IMG/VR virus record: IMGVR_UViG_3300018432_000047
Coordinates: 1 to 23,331 of that record
Strand: one strand, 5' to 3'
DNA from: a virus
DNA: 23,331 nt
Shown: piece after piece, positions 21,311 to 23,331 of the stretch
Layout of the letters: the number at the start of each line of letters is the position of its first letter
Numbering within the stretch: position 1 is the stretch's first letter
Notes under the pieces: model-generated
What the model was told of the DNA's origin: nothing
What the model saw: the letters and a program-made list of their open reading frames with translations, nothing else
The model's database searches: none
Translations under genes and position numbers: made by a program

Positions 21311-21386
21311 GGCCGAGGGCCGCACCGTCGTTGGACTGACGGCCGCCCTCGGGTAGTCTGAGAACCGAACCTCGTGGCCAACGAGA

Positions 21387-21430
21387 ACGGCCCGCTCTCC
21401 TTATGGAAGGGAGGCGGGCCGTATTTGTCT
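21387..21430 (+). terminator. Probable terminator downstream of the cysteine-containing gene
   Basis: ACGGCCCGC (21387-21395) pairs with GCGGGCCGT (21414-21422), extended by CTCC with GGAG across a one-base bulge. ATTTGTCTT follows, a modest T-rich tail. It lies 76 bases after the stop codon. Confidence 0.65.
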
Positions 21431-21684
21431 TGAGGGGGTGCCGGCTGTCTAGCGGTCAATGACGCACAGAAGCGGCTCGGATAGCGCCGGTTCGCAGAAC
21501 GAATACAAACGTCACTCGCTGCGACGGTCGGTCGCAGCAACAACGGCTATCGCAACCCTATTGCGAAGCGCGCGAGGGCCGGTGTAGCTTCGGGCTCCTT
21601 GAGAGGGCCGGCACACACCCCGGCTAGGTCGTTGGGCGTTTCCGGTGCCCCGTCGATCGACCGAAAACAAAAACCGGCGCGCAC
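21428..21684. other. Gene-poor stretch with small inverted repeats
   Basis: No convincing gene is seen on either strand. GCTGCGAC (21518-21525) and GTCGCAGC (21531-21538) form a perfect 8-bp hairpin around GGTCG, and GTTC-GCA-GAAC lies at 21490-21500. Short minus-strand frames cross here (for example 21547-21798, from TTG) but lack binding sites. Confidence 0.45.
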
Positions 21685-21880
21685 GGCGTCCCCGTAGGGA
21701 GCCAGAAGCGCGACAATTCGAGCGGGGAGCGCCGCGAGAGGACAAGCCGGGCGACCGGAGAATGCCCCGAAGCCCCACCGATGGCATATGACCCGCAAGG
21801 GACCATCGGGAACAGCGGCACCCTATAACCCCCGGAGAGCGAGTTGCCGGGGCCGGTTCCCGCGTTCATGGGAACCGGCC
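21685..21880 (+). ncRNA. Candidate structured RNA next to the integrase (C4/P4 CI-like possibility)
   Basis: A chain of hairpins is visible on the + strand. One is at 21685-21703 with a CGTA loop. The next has outer stem CCGATGG (21778-21784) with CCATCGG (21803-21809), bulge CATATGA, and inner CCC/GGG closed by a GCAA tetraloop. Then CCCCGG (21830-21835) pairs with CCGGGG (21847-21852), and an 11-bp stem lies at 21851-21880. GCAA is a GNRA loop only on this strand, favouring + transcription. Hairpin arrays of this sort next to phage integrases include the C4 antisense RNAs of P1/P7 and P4 CI RNA, which act in immunity; resemblance here is by pattern only. No promoter is certain. The minus-strand ORF 21547-21798 overlaps it and may be an accident. 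Confidence 0.42.
21851..21880. terminator. Strong hairpin beyond the integrase stop codon
   Basis: GGCCGGTTCCC (21851-21861) and GGGAACCGGCC (21870-21880) are perfect arms around an 8-base loop, 10 bases beyond the integrase stop on the minus strand. No T-run follows on either strand, so termination is uncertain; it may protect the transcript end or belong to the structured RNA. Confidence 0.5.
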
Positions 21881-21890
21881 CTTGCGGTGA

Positions 21891-23087
21891 CTAGCGGGGC
21901 GCTACGGGCAAGGGTTTCAGATCGGCCGCCTCGAACCCTTTGTTATCGTTGGCGGCCCGTACTTCCCTAGGGAGCGCCACGATCGTTTCCGCCCAAGGGG
22001 TTAGAGGCGGCGGATCGAGGGTTTCAACTTGAAACCCCGAACCCGGATCGAGCTTCCGCATCGCCTCGCCGGCCATCGCCGTTTGGCTCGCGGCCTTCGT
22101 GTAGCGCTCGACCTCAGCGAGGGTCTTGTGCCCGCTCATCGACATGATCTCGTGCGCCGTACAGCCCGCCTCGGCGAGGCGCCGGCAGGCCGCCTTGCGC
22201 AGGCCGTGAGCGTTGAAGCCCGACCCGAGGCCCGCCTCCCGGCAGCGATCGCCGAACCATCCGCCGAAGCCCGCCGGCGAGAAGGGGCGGCCGTATTCGG
22301 TCAGGAGGTAGGCCGGGAGATCGCCGGCCGGTAGGAGATCGGCGAGCCGAGGATGCACCGGGATTTCGAGATAGGCGCCGGTCTTGCGCTGCGTCAGGCA
22401 GAGGCGCCCGCGCTTGAGGTTGCCCGGCCCGAGGCGAACCACGTCGCCCCGGCGCTGCGCCGAATACAGCAGGAGCGCGAGCGCGAGCCGCGCCTTGCTG
22501 CCCTCGGGGTGCCGCCGCTCGAATGCGGCGATGTGATCCTCGCCCCACGGCTTGAAGCCGTCGCCCTTGCTCTTGAGCTTCTTGATCCCGAGGCAGGGGT
22601 TGTCCGGGCGATCCTCGTCCTCGACGGCGAGGGACATCAGCATGCGCAGCATCCGAAGGGCTTGGTTCGCGGCCTCGGGCCGATCGGCGAGCTTGCCAAG
22701 GATCGCGCGGACGCCGCGCCGGTCGAGATCGCGGAACGGCTTGTCGCCATGCTCGCGGCGAAGGCGCTCGATGATGTTGCGGTAGGTCGCTTGCGTGACC
22801 GGCCCGAGGGCGACGTAGCGGGCGGATTGATAGAACCGGCGGCAGAGATCGGAGAAGCTATCCGGGGCGCGCTCCGGGGGCGCAGTTATATTTCGGGTTA
22901 TATTTTGGGGTCGGTTTTTACCCTCGGGCTCGGTCGCCAGCGCCGCCGTGTAGGCGGCTGCGAAGCCGGGATCATCCGGCGCGGGAAGTGTCGCCCGAGG
23001 ATAGCCCTCGCGGCCGAAGTAAAACCGGCGATGCCCGTGCCGGTCTAAGATCGTGTGAACGTATTTGGGGCGAGGGGTGGCATTCAT
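21891..23087 (-). CDS. int: Phage integrase, tyrosine recombinase
   Basis: 398 residues, normal full length. The N-terminal 60 residues (HTILDRHGHRRFYFGREGYP) form an arm-binding-type domain, followed by a core-binding domain near 75-165 (CRRFYQSARYVALGPVTQAT). The catalytic set is complete: Arg212 in SAQRRGDVVRL, Lys235 in TQRKTGA, His294 and Arg297 in AHGLRKAACRRL, His320 in MSGHKT, and nucleophile Tyr329 in VERYTKAA. It joins attP to attB during lysogeny. GGAAGG precedes the ATG. It follows the Xis-like gene by 19 bases, so the two are co-transcribed leftward from outside the window. The attachment site itself is not identified. The + strand frame at 22353-23048 is its shadow. Confidence 0.95.
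   Translation of the reverse strand: MNATPRPKYVHTILDRHGHRRFYFGREGYPRATLPAPDDPGFAAAYTAALATEPEGKNRPQNITRNITAPPERAPDSFSDLCRRFYQSARYVALGPVTQATYRNIIERLRREHGDKPFRDLDRRGVRAILGKLADRPEAANQALRMLRMLMSLAVEDEDRPDNPCLGIKKLKSKGDGFKPWGEDHIAAFERRHPEGSKARLALALLLYSAQRRGDVVRLGPGNLKRGRLCLTQRKTGAYLEIPVHPRLADLLPAGDLPAYLLTEYGRPFSPAGFGGWFGDRCREAGLGSGFNAHGLRKAACRRLAEAGCTAHEIMSMSGHKTLAEVERYTKAASQTAMAGEAMRKLDPGSGFQVETLDPPPLTPWAETIVALPREVRAANDNKGFEAADLKPLPVAPR
22885..22908. repeat. AT-rich 12-bp tandem repeat inside the integrase gene
   Basis: GTTATATTTCGG is followed directly by GTTATATTTTGG, differing at one base. It encodes part of the linker ahead of the core-binding domain and stands out from GC-rich surroundings. 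Confidence 0.6.
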
Positions 23088-23106
23088 TGGCCGCCTTCCA
23101 CTTCAA

Positions 23107-23331
23107 TCAATCATGCCAAGGATTAGGCCCGCGAAGTTTCGCGTCGTCGCCTTCAATAGGCAAGGCGCGGAACGCCGCGTCGAGGGCGTCGATATCCCAA
23201 AGTCTAGCGCCGTCTATTCTTCGCGGCCGTGGCATCCGCCCGTCCGCGACGCACTCGCGGAACTTCGTCGCGCCGAGCCCGACATAGATCGCGGCCTCGG
23301 CCTCGCCGAGCCCTCGGCGCACCGGCAGGCG
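23107..23331 (-). CDS. AlpA/Xis-like DNA-binding protein, 5' end at window edge
   Basis: At least 71 residues are visible from a GTG at 23322, but the frame stays open to the window edge, so the true start may lie outside. The pattern EAEAAIYVGLGATKFRECVA then DGRMPRPRRIDGARLWDIDA is the helix-turn-helix and wing of excisionase/AlpA-type proteins. The ending LDAAFRALP then NPWHD is usual for small genes beside integrases in alphaproteobacterial phages. It would bind att or promoter DNA and control excision or int expression. It precedes int in the same leftward transcript. Confidence 0.82.
   Translation of the reverse strand, partial: RLPVRRGLGEAEAAIYVGLGATKFRECVADGRMPRPRRIDGARLWDIDALDAAFRALPIEGDDAKLRGPNPWHD

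Noticed and set aside
21480-21510. Possible tRNA T-arm (GGTTCGCAGAAC) as an attachment-site tRNA
   Set aside because: No acceptor, D or anticodon arms can be drawn around it and the loop does not fit a T-arm.
21547-21798. 83-residue minus-strand frame from a TTG, possibly an Ash/Icd-like peptide
   Set aside because: It has no ribosome binding site and covers the hairpin-rich block. The resemblance is by memory of pattern only, so it is not listed as a gene.
22353-23048. 231-residue plus-strand open frame
   Set aside because: Antisense to the integrase, whose catalytic residues are all present.
23107-23331. Direct-repeat attachment site near int/xis
   Set aside because: No repeated core of useful length was found between this end and the rest of the window; the other prophage end is not included.

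Overview
The window is a continuous piece of a temperate, contractile-tailed (P2-like myovirus) phage or prophage. Its base composition is GC-rich, with G/C strongly preferred at third codon positions. The integrase, excisionase-like, TIGR02594-type lysin and early-gene products look like those of alphaproteobacterial (Hyphomicrobiales-type) phages. That host assignment is inferred from protein style only; no host gene, tRNA or rRNA is visible.

Positions 1-13527 carry a rightward tail module whose order follows P2: tail fibres and accessory proteins (1-5452), sheath FI (5514), tube FII (7019), tail assembly chaperone with a probable -1 frameshift extension (7641-8209), tape measure T (8217), U (11468), a DUF6527-like cysteine-rich protein inserted here (11896), X (12198) and D (12436). 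Most neighbours overlap or are separated by a few tens of bases. A rho-independent terminator sits between the tube and the chaperone.

Positions 13551-17424 continue rightward with a collagen-like fibre, a small secreted protein with a SAC motif, a terminator, a CHAP/NlpC-like lysin (15066) and a run of membrane proteins (15634-17424) that probably form the lysis cassette. The first of these, at 15634, ends beside a second possible -1 slippery site. A TTCG-loop terminator at 17561 closes this rightward block.

Positions 17421-20173 run leftward. Four early-type genes of unknown function are coupled by 4-base ATGA/GTGA overlaps. They are followed by a 41-residue lipoprotein gene and a small hydrophilic ORF. 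The control region upstream (20174-20380) has two inverted repeats, one of which includes the first ribosome binding site. The divergent rightward gene at 20381 encodes a small acidic protein.

Positions 20690-23331 hold two further small genes and a 580-base gap (21311-21890) rich in hairpins that may encode a structured regulatory RNA. A tyrosine integrase and an AlpA/Xis-like gene that runs into the right edge complete the window. No CI-like repressor, replication gene, head gene or terminase is in this window. The stronger leads for something new are the two frameshift sites, the enlarged sheath protein, the opposite-strand lipoprotein, the uncharacterised leftward operon and the structured intergenic region.
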